Assembly (NCBI RefSeq): GCF_003208175.1
Contig: NZ_QKMR01000014.1
Span: forward strand, 78,398-142,397
Reading direction: 5' to 3'
Length of the DNA stretch: 64,000 bases
DNA from: Ruminiclostridium sufflavum DSM 19573
GTDB taxonomy: Bacteria > Bacillota > Clostridia > Acetivibrionales > DSM-1351
Under the pieces are notes generated by a model, which saw only the letters and a list, made by a program, of their open reading frames with translations, did no database searches and was not told the DNA's origin. Positions 63,610-64,000 of this stretch are shown here, in pieces. Positions within the stretch are counted from its first letter, which is position 1. Each line of letters begins with the position of its first letter. Made by a program: the position numbers and the translations under genes.

Positions 63610-63660
63610 GGTCACTTACGGTTTAAAGCTTTGCGACAATAAAATGTCCGTTTTTCCGAG
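63607..63660. repeat. Repeat family left half R13, abutted by an IS element
   Basis: GAGGTCACTTACGGTTTAAA, then GCTTTGCGACAATAAAATGTCC: a type-A left end. The match ends where the IS200/IS605-type end begins (about 63662), so the right half may lie beyond the IS. Confidence 0.5.
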
Positions 63661-63662
63661 AA

Positions 63663-63812
63663 AGTCATGACCACCCGTAAAACGGGTGGCTTGTGCTAGC
63701 CCTATAAGGGCTTGTTACCGGCTAGCGCCTAAAGACGCTGGCTTTCACTTTGTTCAAGCTACTATTGCCCTTGCCATCTTTGCCGCCCCTAAAGGGACAA
63801 ACGTACTACTTG
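63663..63812 (-). mobile_element. IS200/IS605-family element, terminal region
   Basis: Between the transposase stop and the repeat lie several short hairpins: CCACCCG/CGGGTGG (63671-63689), AGCCC/GGGCT (about 63698-63712), AGCGCC...GACGCT, CCCCT/AGGGG-type pairs, and ACCCCTT/AAGGGGT at the gene end. Subterminal hairpins are the recognition sites of Y1 transposases. Exact element boundaries cannot be set from one end. Confidence 0.65.
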
Positions 63813-64000
63813 CTACCCCTTGAAGGGGTCTTCATACTCTTTTACACTTAGTTTATCCACCATAATATCGTGCTTCTCCTGCTCTTGGATATACTTCCTA
63901 ATAGTTGCTTCGTTTAAACCTACTGTGCTTATATAATATCCTTCTGCCCAAAAATGTCTGTTCCCAAACTTATACTTTAAATTTGCATGTTTATCGAATA
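63813..64000 (-). CDS. tnpA: IS200/IS605 family Y1 transposase TnpA, N-terminal part outside window
   Basis: The last 62 residues are readable on the minus strand: FDKHANLKYKFGNRHFWAEG, then YYISTVGLNEATIRKYIQEQ and ending KEYEDPFKG before TAG at 63815-63813. The catalytic Tyr of HUH-Y1 enzymes is in TIRKYIQEQ; the HUH motif is off-window. It mediates single-strand peel-and-paste transposition. Confidence 0.88.
   Translation of the reverse strand, partial: FDKHANLKYKFGNRHFWAEGYYISTVGLNEATIRKYIQEQEKHDIMVDKLSVKEYEDPFKG

Noticed and set aside
1..64000. CRISPR arrays, rRNA and tRNA genes
   Set aside because: No regularly spaced direct repeats, and no rRNA or tRNA signature was recognised on either strand by eye.

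Overview
The window looks like chromosomal DNA of a strictly anaerobic, cellulosome-forming, low-GC Gram-positive bacterium of the Ruminiclostridium / cellulolytic Clostridium type. Two secreted proteins carry duplicated dockerin repeats. Ribonucleotide reduction is by the oxygen-sensitive NrdD/NrdG pair. The gene order smc-ftsY ... ylxM-ffh-rpsP-khpA-rimM-trmD-rplS-lepB-rbgA-rnhB-ylqG-ylqH-yraN is the usual Firmicutes housekeeping order. The genus is an inference; no rRNA or tRNA gene was seen.

Layout. 1-4 kb: 3' part of smc, then ftsY. 4-11 kb: a large UPF0182 membrane protein, a PC4-like protein, a 53-residue DUF1540 protein missed by length cut-offs, and nrdD-nrdG behind two NrdR boxes. 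11-15 kb (minus strand, then a long non-coding stretch): type II pantothenate kinase, an OPT-family transporter and a NYN-LOTUS protein. 15-26.7 kb: the SRP, ribosome maturation and secretion cluster, ending with FliK-like and FlhB-C-like proteins, YraN and a dipeptidase. 26.7-30.7 kb (minus): an unusual SipW/TasA-type secretion locus. 30.9-38 kb: aminotransferase, purB, a GntR regulator, a beta-lactamase-fold hydrolase, DedA and an unrecognised protein. 38-49 kb: carbohydrate locus with two divergent dockerin enzymes, a ROK regulator, a sugar ABC importer and a polyol-type dehydrogenase. 49-60 kb: an unrecognised repeat protein, a thiol/peroxide stress cluster (msrA, gpx, ohrR-like, arsC/spx-like), serine acetyltransferase, a four-domain sulfur-trafficking fusion, a diguanylate cyclase and topoisomerase III. 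60-63.6 kb: queD-queE-folE-folP-folB-folK behind a preQ1-I riboswitch. 63.6-64 kb: the end of an IS200/IS605 element.

The best candidate for an undescribed system is the 26.7-30.7 kb locus. A SipW-like signal peptidase lacking the usual C-terminal membrane segment is followed by an ABC ATPase homologue whose Walker A, signature, Walker B and H-loop motifs are all destroyed. Next comes a permease-like protein fused to a second signal-peptidase domain in which the catalytic Ser and His positions are Thr and Gly. Two small secreted proteins sharing one signal-peptide junction motif follow, the first with its own strong promoter.

The second main discovery is a dispersed family of nested palindromic intergenic repeats, with ends AGTCAATTAC...GTAATTGACT. 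At least a dozen copies or fragments lie in this window, several directly behind terminators or genes, and one is abutted by the IS element.
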